From Ramlibacter paludis (GTDB lineage: Bacteria > Pseudomonadota > Gammaproteobacteria > Burkholderiales > Burkholderiaceae_C): a DNA stretch of 64,000 nucleotides. A program made the translations under genes and the position numbers. Where the stretch lies: NCBI RefSeq assembly GCF_022012305.1, contig NZ_JAKLTM010000001.1, positions 1,054,001 to 1,118,000 of the forward strand. The letters run 5' to 3'. How positions within the stretch are numbered: position 1 is the stretch's first letter; every line of letters starts with the position of its first letter. Positions 16,467-23,083 of this stretch are shown in pieces. The notes below the pieces were generated by a model. The model was given only the letters and a program-made list of their open reading frames with translations, ran no database searches and was not told the origin of the DNA.

Positions 16467-17039
16467 ATGCAATCCGGCCCGCGCGACGTCGCGCAGATCC
16501 GCCTGGACAACGCCCTGGCGCTGTTCGACGAGTTCGTTCGCAATACTGTCAAGGATCCCGATGCCGCCACCTTGCGCGGCCTGGAAAGGCGCTTCGCAGA
16601 GCGCCTGCAGATCCAGCCTTCCTACTGGAGCCAGATCAAGAGCCGCTCGCGCCAGATCGGCGAGCGGCTGGCGCGCCAGTTCGAGCACCAGTGCCACAAG
16701 ACGCCGGGCTGGATGGACCTGCCGCACGACGCCTCGGGCAAGACGGCCGCTCCCGCCGCACGGGGCGCAGCGGCGGCCGCGCAGGCCCCGCAATCCAACT
16801 CCAGTCCGCTGCCGCAGGACGACGACGAGCGCTTCATCGTCGGCCTGGTGCTCACGTACTACCGGCGCCATCCGCAGCGCGCCCGCACGCGGCTGCTGGA
16901 CCTGCTGGGTGAGGTGCTGATGCCGCCGGCTGCGGCCCCCGCAGCGAAGCCGGTCGCGAGCAAGCCCGCGGACGAAGACATGCACAGCCTCTGGACCAAG
17001 ACCCAGGCCGGCGTCGCCCCCCTCAAGAAAAAACGCTGA
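16467..17039 (+). CDS. helix-turn-helix-like protein of unknown function
   Basis: A 190-residue cytoplasmic protein. The N-terminal segment (about 25-80) resembles a lambda-repressor-like HTH: RRFAERLQIQPSYWSQIKSRSRQIGERLARQFE, followed by KTPGWMD, a pattern seen in burkholderial repressor-type proteins. An Ala/Pro/Gln linker (about 90-118) follows. A short helical segment (DDDERFIVGLVLTYYRRHPQRARTRLLDLLGEVL) comes next, and the tail is basic. The -10-like box 8 nt upstream suggests a leaderless mRNA. Its promoter shares a motif with the next regulatory region, so auto-control is possible. No phage genes surround it. Confidence 0.65.
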   Translation: MQSGPRDVAQIRLDNALALFDEFVRNTVKDPDAATLRGLERRFAERLQIQPSYWSQIKSRSRQIGERLARQFEHQCHKTPGWMDLPHDASGKTAAPAARGAAAAAQAPQSNSSPLPQDDDERFIVGLVLTYYRRHPQRARTRLLDLLGEVLMPPAAAPAAKPVASKPADEDMHSLWTKTQAGVAPLKKKR

Positions 17040-17078
17040 CCGTTTGTCGCCTCGTTGCGACGGGCAGGTGAACTTCCA

Positions 17079-17114
17079 TTGCGCAAGATAAAGAATTGTT
17101 TATCATTTGCGCAA
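17079..17114. promoter_or_regulatory. nested palindromic promoter/operator region
   Basis: GATAAAGAATTGTTTATC (17087-17104), with arms GATAAA/TTTATC, is flanked on both sides by the self-complementary octamer TTGCGCAA (17079-17086 and 17107-17114). TTGCGC (17079) and TATCAT (17101) are 16 nt apart and fit a sigma-70 promoter inside the symmetry. It is located between the HTH gene and the small gene at 17304. Confidence 0.55.
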
Positions 17115-17159
17115 GTCGAAATCTTTCGGCGAGGCCATCCCTTCAACCTTCACCCATCC

Positions 17160-17228
17160 ATGTCCGTTTTGCTGTTCCCGCAGAAGTTCGTTCGCCGCAT
17201 CAGCGAGGCCGACGTGCCACCCCGCTAG
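17160..17228 (+). CDS. possible 22-residue leader peptide
   Basis: A short open frame, ATG 17160 to TAG 17228, beginning MSVLLFPQKF and ending DVPPR. It lies between the nested palindrome and an intrinsic terminator that precedes the gene at 17304, the geometry of a leader peptide with attenuator. No clear ribosome-binding site is seen, and codon use alone cannot prove expression. It could equally be untranslated leader. Confidence 0.3.
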   Translation: MSVLLFPQKFVRRISEADVPPR

Positions 17229-17250
17229 CAGTCCCTGCGGCGTGGCACCA

Positions 17251-17288
17251 CGGCCCGGCGGCAATTGCTTCCGGGCCGTTTTGTTTTT
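17251..17288 (+). terminator. rho-independent terminator or attenuator
   Basis: CGGCCCGG (17251-17258) pairs with CCGGGCCG (17271-17278) across a 12-nt loop, followed directly by TTTTGTTTTT (17279-17288). It ends only 15 nt before ATG 17304. It therefore acts either on the upstream HTH transcript or as an attenuator in the leader of the downstream gene. Confidence 0.8.
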
Positions 17289-17303
17289 CAACTGGAGATT
17301 CCG

Positions 17304-17579
17304 ATGACCAAGACCTTGAGCTGGGGCGCTCCTGATCTGGCCCGCCCCTTCAGCGCCACGCTGCTCTATGTCGCCGCCGCCGCCTTGCGTTCGGCCAGCG
17401 AAGCGCTCTCGCGCATCGCTGCCGCCCGCTCCGCGGCGCATGCCGCCGAACTCGCCTTCCAGGAGGAGGTGGCCAACGTGGAGTTCCACGAACTGCACCG
17501 CGACAGCGGCGCGCCGGAAGGTGCGCTGTACGTCAACGGCAAGCTCGTGGCCATCATCCCGGGTGTCAAGCGCCTTTGA
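17304..17579 (+). CDS. hypothetical small protein
   Basis: A 91-residue protein starting at ATG 17304 with GGAG seven bases upstream. The first half is an amphipathic Ala-rich helix (FSATLLYVAAAALRSASEALSRIAAARSAAH). The second half is acidic and beta-like, ending YVNGKLVAIIPGVKRL. There is no clear signal peptide, though the helix could associate with membrane. An intrinsic terminator lies immediately upstream, and a palindromic promoter region precedes that, so its expression seems conditional. I recognise no family. Confidence 0.6.
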   Translation: MTKTLSWGAPDLARPFSATLLYVAAAALRSASEALSRIAAARSAAHAAELAFQEEVANVEFHELHRDSGAPEGALYVNGKLVAIIPGVKRL

Positions 17580-17612
17580 TGAGCACCGACCGGGAAAGCC
17601 CGGTTGGCTTGG

Positions 17613-17642
17613 GAAGCGGCCATGGTCCACCATGGCCGCTTC
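17613..17642 (+). promoter_or_regulatory. perfect 13-bp hairpin before the acyl-CoA ligase ribosome-binding site
   Basis: GAAGCGGCCATGG (17613-17625), loop TCCA, CCATGGCCGCTTC (17630-17642). The AGGAG site of the GTG start at 17657 begins 3 nt after the stem. There is no U-tract. It could be a stabilising or translation-modulating 5' UTR element, or end the preceding transcript. Confidence 0.5.
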
Positions 17643-17656
17643 ACCAGGAGCTCCCC

Positions 17657-19219
17657 GTGGACACCGCCATCCGCCGCCAGACCCTCGCCGACCTGCTGCG
17701 CCGCAGCGCCAAGCGCAACCCGGGCAAGACCGCCATCGTGTGCGGCGCCGCGTCGTGGTCCTTCTCTGAGTTCGATGCGGTCGTCGACCGCCTGGCCGCC
17801 GGCCTCGCGCGCATGGGCGTCGCCAAGGGCAGCCGGTTCGCCGTGCTGGCGCGCAACAGCCACGGCTTTGCCGCGCTGCGCTTTGCCCTCGCGCGGCTCG
17901 GCGCGGTCCTGGTGCCGATCAACTTCATGCTGAAGGCCGAAGAGGTCGCCTACATCCTGCGCCATGCGCAGGCCGAGACCCTGGCCACCGACAGCGGCCT
18001 GGCGGAGCTCGCGCAGGCTGCAGCCAGGCTGGACACGGCGGTGAAGCAGTTCGTCTGGCTGCCGTCCGAGGACCCGTCGCAGCCCGTTGCCGGCATGACG
18101 ACCTTCGATGCGCTGGTCGACCGCCACGAGGCGCCGCCCGAGGTCGACCTGGCCGGCGGCGACCTGGCGCAGATCGTCTACACCAGCGGCACCGAGTCCA
18201 GCCCCAAGGGCGCGATGCTCACGCACGACGCCGTGATCTGGCAGTACGCCAGCTGCGCGGTCGACGCCAACATCAGCGCCAGCGACGTGATGCTGCATGC
18301 GCTGCCGCTGTACCACTGCGCGCAGCTCGACGTGTTCCTCGGGCCCATGGTCTACGTGGGCGGCACCAGCATCATCACGGCCAAGCCGACCCCCGACAAC
18401 CTGCTGCCGCTGATCGCGAAGCACCGCATCAGCTCCTTCTTTGCGCCGCCCACGGTGTGGATCGCGCTGCTGCGCTCGCCCCTCTTCGACCAGACCGATC
18501 TCTCGACGCTTCGCAAGGGCTACTACGGCGCATCCATCATGCCGGTGGAGGTGCTGCGCGAGCTGGCGCGACGCCTGCCCGACGTCGGTTTCTGGAACCT
18601 GTATGGCCAGACCGAGATCGCGCCGCTCGCCACGATGCTGGGCCCGGAGGACCAGCTGCGCAAGCCCGGCTCCTGCGGACGCGCAGTGCTGAACGTGGAG
18701 ACGCGCGTGGTCGATGACGCCCTGCAGGACGTGAAGCCGGGCGAGGTCGGCGAGATCGTGCACCGCTCGCCGCACCTGATGCTGGGTTACTACCACGACG
18801 ACGAGCGCACGCGCGCGGCCTTCGAGGGCGGCTGGTTCCACAGCGGCGACCTGGCCACCATCGACGAGGAAGGCTTCATCACGGTGGTGGACCGCAAGAA
18901 GGACATGATCAAGACCGGCGGCGAGAACGTCGCCAGCCGCGAAGTCGAGGAGATGATCTACCGGCTGCCCGCGGTGTCCGAAGTGGCGGTGGTGGGCGTG
19001 CCGCATCCGCGCTGGGTCGAGGCCGTGATCGCGGTGGTCGTGCCCAAGGCCGGCCAGTCGCTCGACGAGGCCGCGGTGCTGGCGCATTGCCAGCAGCACC
19101 TGGCGGGCTTCAAGACGCCCAAGGCGGTGGTCTTCACCGAGACGCTGCCGAAGAACCCGAGCGGAAAGTTGCTGAAGCGTGAATTGCGACAGCGTTACGC
19201 GGGCCAGTTCGGCGGCTGA
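17657..19219 (+). CDS. acyl-CoA synthetase (AMP-dependent, fatty-acid CoA ligase type)
   Basis: A 520-residue member of the ANL adenylating family, activating a carboxylic acid as acyl-AMP and then acyl-CoA. The P-loop YTSGTESSPKGAMLTHDAV sits near residue 175. The later motifs YGQTEIAPLATML, GGWFHSGDLATIDEEGFITVVDRKKDMIKTGGENV and the catalytic-lysine region PKNPSGKLLKRELRQRY are intact. GTG 17657 is chosen because AGGAG lies six bases upstream. It precedes a TctC protein and AtuA genes and is probably the activating step of the same catabolic block. The substrate is unknown. Confidence 0.92.
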   Translation: MDTAIRRQTLADLLRRSAKRNPGKTAIVCGAASWSFSEFDAVVDRLAAGLARMGVAKGSRFAVLARNSHGFAALRFALARLGAVLVPINFMLKAEEVAYILRHAQAETLATDSGLAELAQAAARLDTAVKQFVWLPSEDPSQPVAGMTTFDALVDRHEAPPEVDLAGGDLAQIVYTSGTESSPKGAMLTHDAVIWQYASCAVDANISASDVMLHALPLYHCAQLDVFLGPMVYVGGTSIITAKPTPDNLLPLIAKHRISSFFAPPTVWIALLRSPLFDQTDLSTLRKGYYGASIMPVEVLRELARRLPDVGFWNLYGQTEIAPLATMLGPEDQLRKPGSCGRAVLNVETRVVDDALQDVKPGEVGEIVHRSPHLMLGYYHDDERTRAAFEGGWFHSGDLATIDEEGFITVVDRKKDMIKTGGENVASREVEEMIYRLPAVSEVAVVGVPHPRWVEAVIAVVVPKAGQSLDEAAVLAHCQQHLAGFKTPKAVVFTETLPKNPSGKLLKRELRQRYAGQFGG

Positions 19220-19288
19220 CAGCCAATCGACAGCCTGGTCGGCAACGATGCGCCGCCGCAGTCTCGCGGCGATGCCGGAAACCGAACG

Positions 19289-20248
19289 ATGCGCCGCGAC
19301 ACCTTCCTGAAATCCCTGGGCGGACTCGCCGCCGCTTCCCTGCTGCCCCTGGCCGCCCGCGCCGGCAGCACCTACAAGATGATGATCCCGGCCAACCCGG
19401 GCGGCGGCTGGGACACCACCGGCCGCATGCTGGGCAAGGCGCTGGTCGAGGCCAAGGCCGTCGACGCCGTGCAGTACGAGAACAAGGGCGGCGCCGCCGG
19501 CGCGCTGGGCCTGGCGCAGTTCTTCACCAGCGCCAAGGGCGACCCCGAGGCGCTGATCATGACCGGCGCCGTCATGCTGGGCGGCCTGATCTCCAGCCGC
19601 TCGCCGCTCAAGATCCAGAGCTGCACGCCGATCGCCCGCCTCACCAGCGAATACAACGTGTTCGTGGTCGAGGCCGCCTCGCCGATCCGGACCATGAAGG
19701 ACGTGGTGGCCCTGCTGAAGAAGGACCCGGGCAGCGTCAAGTGGGGCGGTGGCTCCAAGGGCTCCACCGAGCACATCGCCGCCTGCATGCTGGCGCGCCA
19801 GGTGGGCGTGGATCCGAAGAAGGTCAACTACGTCGCCTTCCGCGGCGGCGGCGAGGCCGTGTCGGCCATCCTGGGCGGCAACGTCACCGTGGGCGGCAGC
19901 GGCTACAGCGAGTTCGCCGAGCACATCGCGGCCGGCAAGATGCGCGCGATCGGCGTCACCTCGCAGAAGCGCCTGCCCGGCATCGCCGTGCCCACGCTGA
20001 AGGAGCAGGGCTACGACGTGGTGCTGGGCAACTGGCGCGGCGTCTACGGCGCCCCCGGCATCAGCGCGCAGCAGCGCGCCGCGCTGGTCGACGCCGTGAC
20101 CAAGGCCACGAAGACCAAGGCCTGGCAGGAAGCGCTGGAGAAGAACGGCTGGACCCCCGCCTTCACCAGCGGCAAGGACTTCGAGGACTTCGTCGAGTAC
20201 GAGTCCGCGAGCCTGAGCGCGATCATGTACCTGTCGGGCATGGTGTAA
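19289..20248 (+). CDS. Bug/TctC-family tripartite tricarboxylate transporter binding protein
   Basis: A 319-residue periplasmic binding protein. The signal peptide (about 1-25) begins MRRDTFLKSLGGLAAASLLPL, with an RR that is not a full twin-arginine motif. The TctC signature regions are present: YKMMIPANPGGGWDTTGRML, YENKGGAAGALGLAQF and WGGGSKGSTEHIAACMLARQ. It is closer to the classical citrate-type TctC group than the other four Bug proteins here, judging by its NPGGGWD loop. No tctA/tctB membrane genes are adjacent. It follows the acyl-CoA ligase by 69 nt. Confidence 0.9.
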   Translation: MRRDTFLKSLGGLAAASLLPLAARAGSTYKMMIPANPGGGWDTTGRMLGKALVEAKAVDAVQYENKGGAAGALGLAQFFTSAKGDPEALIMTGAVMLGGLISSRSPLKIQSCTPIARLTSEYNVFVVEAASPIRTMKDVVALLKKDPGSVKWGGGSKGSTEHIAACMLARQVGVDPKKVNYVAFRGGGEAVSAILGGNVTVGGSGYSEFAEHIAAGKMRAIGVTSQKRLPGIAVPTLKEQGYDVVLGNWRGVYGAPGISAQQRAALVDAVTKATKTKAWQEALEKNGWTPAFTSGKDFEDFVEYESASLSAIMYLSGMV

Positions 20249-20250
20249 GC

Positions 20251-20319
20251 GTCATCCCCGCGCAGGCGGGGAGCCAGAGCTTCCAATGCCCTGGGTTCCC
20301 GCCTCCGCGGGAATGACGC
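20251..20319. repeat. facing pair of GTCATTCCCGCG-type extragenic palindromes
   Basis: Two oppositely oriented copies, 20251-20280 and 20291-20319. Each has a CCCGC/GCGGG stem, the first reading GTCATCCCCGCGCAGGCGGG and the second ending CCGCGGGAATGACGC. A third, single copy is at 43154. This is a widespread proteobacterial interspersed repeat; the pair can fold as one long hairpin between the TctC and AtuA genes. Confidence 0.85.
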
Positions 20320-20337
20320 GGGATGCACAATCGCGCC

Positions 20338-21678
20338 ATGGAGACAATTGCCATAGGCTGCGGCGCCGGTTTTTCCGGCGACCGCGTCGAGGCCGCCGGG
20401 CCCGTGGTGCGCACGCTCGTCGCGCGCGGCGGACCCGCCGCGCTGATCTTCGAGAACCTCGCCGAGCGCACGCTGGCGCTGCAGCACCTGGCGCGGCGCG
20501 CCAACCCGGCCCTGGGCTACGAGCCCCTGCTGCTCGATGAACTGCGGCCCATCCTGGCCGATTGCGTCAAGCACGGCATCACCATCGTCGGCAACTTCGG
20601 CGCGGCCAATCCGCAAGGCGCGGCCGCCGCCATCCTCGCGCTGGCGAAGGAACTCGGCCTGCAGCCGCCGCGCGTGGCCGTGGTCAGCGGCGACGACCTC
20701 TCCGACGAACGCGGCCGCGTGCTCGTGCGTGCGCAGCTTGGCGCGTCCTTCGACGAAGGCCATTTCGTCTGTGCCAATGCCTACCAGGGCGCCGTCGAGA
20801 TCGCTGCGGCCATCCGCGACGGCGCGCAGGTGGTGGTGACCGGCCGCGTGGCCGATCCCTCGCTGGTGCTGGGCCCCGCGCTCGCGCACTACGACTGGCC
20901 GCTGGACGACTGGGACCGGCTGGCCGGCGCCACCATGGCGGGCCACCTGCTCGAATGCGGCGCCCAGGTCACCGGCGGCTACTTCGCCGATCCGGGCCGC
21001 AAGGACGTGCCGGACCTCGCGAACGTCGGCTTCCCCACCGCCGAGATCTTCGAGGACGGCACTTGCATCGTCTCCAAGGCCGACGGCACCGGCGGCCTGG
21101 TCGACACGCGCACGGTGAAAGAGCAACTGCTGTACGAACTGCATGATCCGGCGGCCTACCTCACGCCCGACGTGGTCGCCGACATCACGCAGGCCACGGT
21201 CACGCAGGTCGGCCCCGATCGCGTCAAGCTGGCCGGCGTGCGCGGGCACGCGCGGCCCGCCACGCTGAAGGCGCTGGCCTACTTCGACGGCGGTTGGCTG
21301 GGCGAGGGCGAGATCTCTTATGCCGGCGTGCAGGCCGAAGCGCGGGCGCGGCTGGCGATGGAAGTCCTGCGCGAACGCCTGCACGGCGTACTGGACCTGC
21401 GCTTCGACCTGGTCGGCATCTGCAGCATCGTCGGCGACGACGGCGGCCGCCTGCTCGCGAGCCAGGAGGCCGGCAGCGCGACCGACGTGCGCCTGCGCGT
21501 CGCGGGCAAGCATGCCGACGGCGCCGCGGTCGACCGCATGCTGCGCGAACTGACCGCGCTCTACACCTGCGGCCCGGGCGGCGGCGGCGGCGTGCGCACC
21601 GGCAAGCGCCAGCGCCTGTCGAACCGCGCGGTGCTCATCCCGCGCGAGCTGCTGCCGGCCCGCCACGAATTCGCCTGA
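20338..21678 (+). CDS. AtuA family protein (DUF1446), acyclic terpene utilisation
   Basis: A 446-residue cytoplasmic protein of the DUF1446/AtuA family. It opens METIAIGCGAGFSGDRVEAAGPVV, and has ADCVKHGITIVGNFGAANPQGAA and VVVTGRVADPSLVLGP, which are diagnostic. AtuA is required for acyclic terpene (citronellol/geraniol) use in Pseudomonas, but many burkholderial copies stand outside atu clusters. It is followed 7 nt later by the small partner domain and then TctC. In some genomes both halves are fused; here they are separate genes. Confidence 0.9.
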   Translation: METIAIGCGAGFSGDRVEAAGPVVRTLVARGGPAALIFENLAERTLALQHLARRANPALGYEPLLLDELRPILADCVKHGITIVGNFGAANPQGAAAAILALAKELGLQPPRVAVVSGDDLSDERGRVLVRAQLGASFDEGHFVCANAYQGAVEIAAAIRDGAQVVVTGRVADPSLVLGPALAHYDWPLDDWDRLAGATMAGHLLECGAQVTGGYFADPGRKDVPDLANVGFPTAEIFEDGTCIVSKADGTGGLVDTRTVKEQLLYELHDPAAYLTPDVVADITQATVTQVGPDRVKLAGVRGHARPATLKALAYFDGGWLGEGEISYAGVQAEARARLAMEVLRERLHGVLDLRFDLVGICSIVGDDGGRLLASQEAGSATDVRLRVAGKHADGAAVDRMLRELTALYTCGPGGGGGVRTGKRQRLSNRAVLIPRELLPARHEFA

Positions 21679-21685
21679 GACCGCC

Positions 21686-22003
21686 ATGCCGCAAATCCAA
21701 CTGCACCAGCTGGCCCACGGCCGCACCGGCGACAAGGGCAACATCGTCAACATCAGCGTCATCGCCTACCGCGCGGAGGACTATCCGCTGCTGGTGGAGC
21801 AGGTGACGCCCGAGCGCGTCGCCGCGCACTTCGGCCATCGGCGGCCGAGTGCCGTGCAGCGCCACCTGCTGCCGAACCTCCATGCCATGAATTTCGTCCT
21901 GCACGACGTGCTCGATGGGGGCGTCAACGATTCGCTCAACCTCGATTCGCACGGCAAGGCACTGTCCTTCCACCTGCTTTCCCTGGCCATCCAACAACCA
22001 TGA
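21686..22003 (+). CDS. AtuA C-terminal-domain-like small protein
   Basis: A 105-residue protein beginning MPQIQLHQLAHGRTGDKGNIVNISVIAYR, the motif found at the C-terminal (ferredoxin-fold-like) domain of fused AtuA proteins. It contains HLLPNLHAMNFVLHDVLDGGVNDSLNLDSHGK. It is encoded 7 nt after atuA-like 20338 and overlaps the next TctC start by 4 nt (ATGA), so the three are translationally coupled. It probably forms a complex with the larger AtuA protein. The enzymatic activity is unknown. Confidence 0.88.
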   Translation: MPQIQLHQLAHGRTGDKGNIVNISVIAYRAEDYPLLVEQVTPERVAAHFGHRRPSAVQRHLLPNLHAMNFVLHDVLDGGVNDSLNLDSHGKALSFHLLSLAIQQP

Positions 22004-22968
22004 CCACCACCCGCCGCACCTTCCTCGCTGCCGCCTCCGGCGCCGCCTTCGTTCCTGCCTTCGCCCAAGGCAGCTGGCCGACCAAGCCGGTCCGCTTCGT
22101 CGTGCCCTTCGCGCCCGGCGGCAGCTCGGAGATCATCGCCCGCTCCGCGGCCGGCGAGCTCTCCAAGACTTTGGGCCAGAGCGTCTTCGTCGACAACAAG
22201 CCGGGCGCGAGCGGCAACATCGCCATGGCCGAAGTGGCGCGCGCCGACGACCAGCACACGATCATCCTGGGCCACATCGGCACGCTGGCGGTCAACCCGT
22301 ACATGTACGACAAGCTGCCCTACGATGCCAACAAGGACTTCAAGCCGGTCAGCCTGCTGGCCAAGGTGCCGAGCCTGTACGTGGTGAACCCCAACCTGCC
22401 GGTGCACAACCTGAAGGAGTTCGTCGCGCTGGTGAAGAGCAAGCCGGGCCAGATGAACTACGGCTCCGCCGGCAACGGCAGCGCCGGCCACCTGGCGATG
22501 GAGTACCTGAAGATGACGGCCAACATCTTCATCACGCACATCCCGTACAAGGGCACCGGTCCGCAGCTGACCGACCTGCTGGCCGGCCGCCTCGACGCCG
22601 CGTCGGTGGGCGCCTCGGCCATCATCTCGCACATCAAGGCGGGCAAGCTGCGCTGCATCGCCACCGGCTCGACGCAACGCCTGGCGCAACTGCCCGACGT
22701 GCCGACGGTGGCGGAGCAGGGCTACCCCGGCTTCGAGATGACGCAGTGGTACGGCATGCTGGCCCCCGCGACGATGGCGCAGGCCAACATCGACAAGCTG
22801 GCCGCCGAGACGCAGAAGGCGATGAAGTCCAACGCCTCGCTGGAGCGCCTGAACCAGGACGCCGCGCAGGCCATCGGCGGCACGCCGGCGCAGTTCGCCC
22901 AGTTCATCGCGCAGGAGCAGAAGCGCTGGAAGCAGGTCGTCGAGCGCGCGAAGATCAAGCCGGAATGA
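22000..22968 (+). CDS. Bug/TctC-family tripartite tricarboxylate transporter binding protein
   Basis: A 322-residue periplasmic solute-binding protein. The signal peptide (about 1-21) is TFLAAASGAAFVPAFA. The ligand-binding regions are WPTKPVRFVVPFAPGGSSEIIAR, VDNKPGASGNIAMAEVAR and MNYGSAGNGSAGHLAMEYLK, as in typical Bug proteins that bind small carboxylates. It overlaps the AtuA-partner gene, which suggests the solute is the substrate of the AtuA/acyl-CoA-ligase pathway. No membrane subunits are nearby. Confidence 0.92.
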   Translation: MTTTRRTFLAAASGAAFVPAFAQGSWPTKPVRFVVPFAPGGSSEIIARSAAGELSKTLGQSVFVDNKPGASGNIAMAEVARADDQHTIILGHIGTLAVNPYMYDKLPYDANKDFKPVSLLAKVPSLYVVNPNLPVHNLKEFVALVKSKPGQMNYGSAGNGSAGHLAMEYLKMTANIFITHIPYKGTGPQLTDLLAGRLDAASVGASAIISHIKAGKLRCIATGSTQRLAQLPDVPTVAEQGYPGFEMTQWYGMLAPATMAQANIDKLAAETQKAMKSNASLERLNQDAAQAIGGTPAQFAQFIAQEQKRWKQVVERAKIKPE

Positions 22969-22986
22969 GCCGGCGCAGGGCCGGCT
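22968..22986 (+). terminator. hairpin at the end of the AtuA/TctC unit, terminator-like
   Basis: AGCCGGC (22968-22974), loop GCAGG, GCCGGCT (22980-22986). The stem begins at the stop codon of the gene at 22000. There is no U-tract, so efficiency is doubtful. Confidence 0.4.
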
Positions 22987-23042
22987 AGGCAATCGGCTCT
23001 GCGGGTCGGCCGCGTTTACAGCGACCAGCCCGCCGTGTACAA

Positions 23043-23077
23043 CTCCCCCTCGCACGGCTCCCCCCGTGCGAGGGGGA
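23043..23077 (+). promoter_or_regulatory. 15-bp perfect hairpin enclosing the P450 ribosome-binding site
   Basis: CTCCCCCTCGCACGG (23043-23057), loop CTCCC, CCGTGCGAGGGGGAG (23063-23077). The 3' arm contains most of the GGGGGAGGA ribosome-binding site for ATG 23084. When folded it should block initiation, so it is a candidate translational switch. Confidence 0.6.
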
Positions 23078-23083
23078 GGAACG

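Noticed and set aside
16467..17039. Prophage remnant suggested by a repressor-like HTH protein
   Set aside because: No integrase, terminase, portal, tail or lysis gene and no attachment-site duplication is visible nearby.
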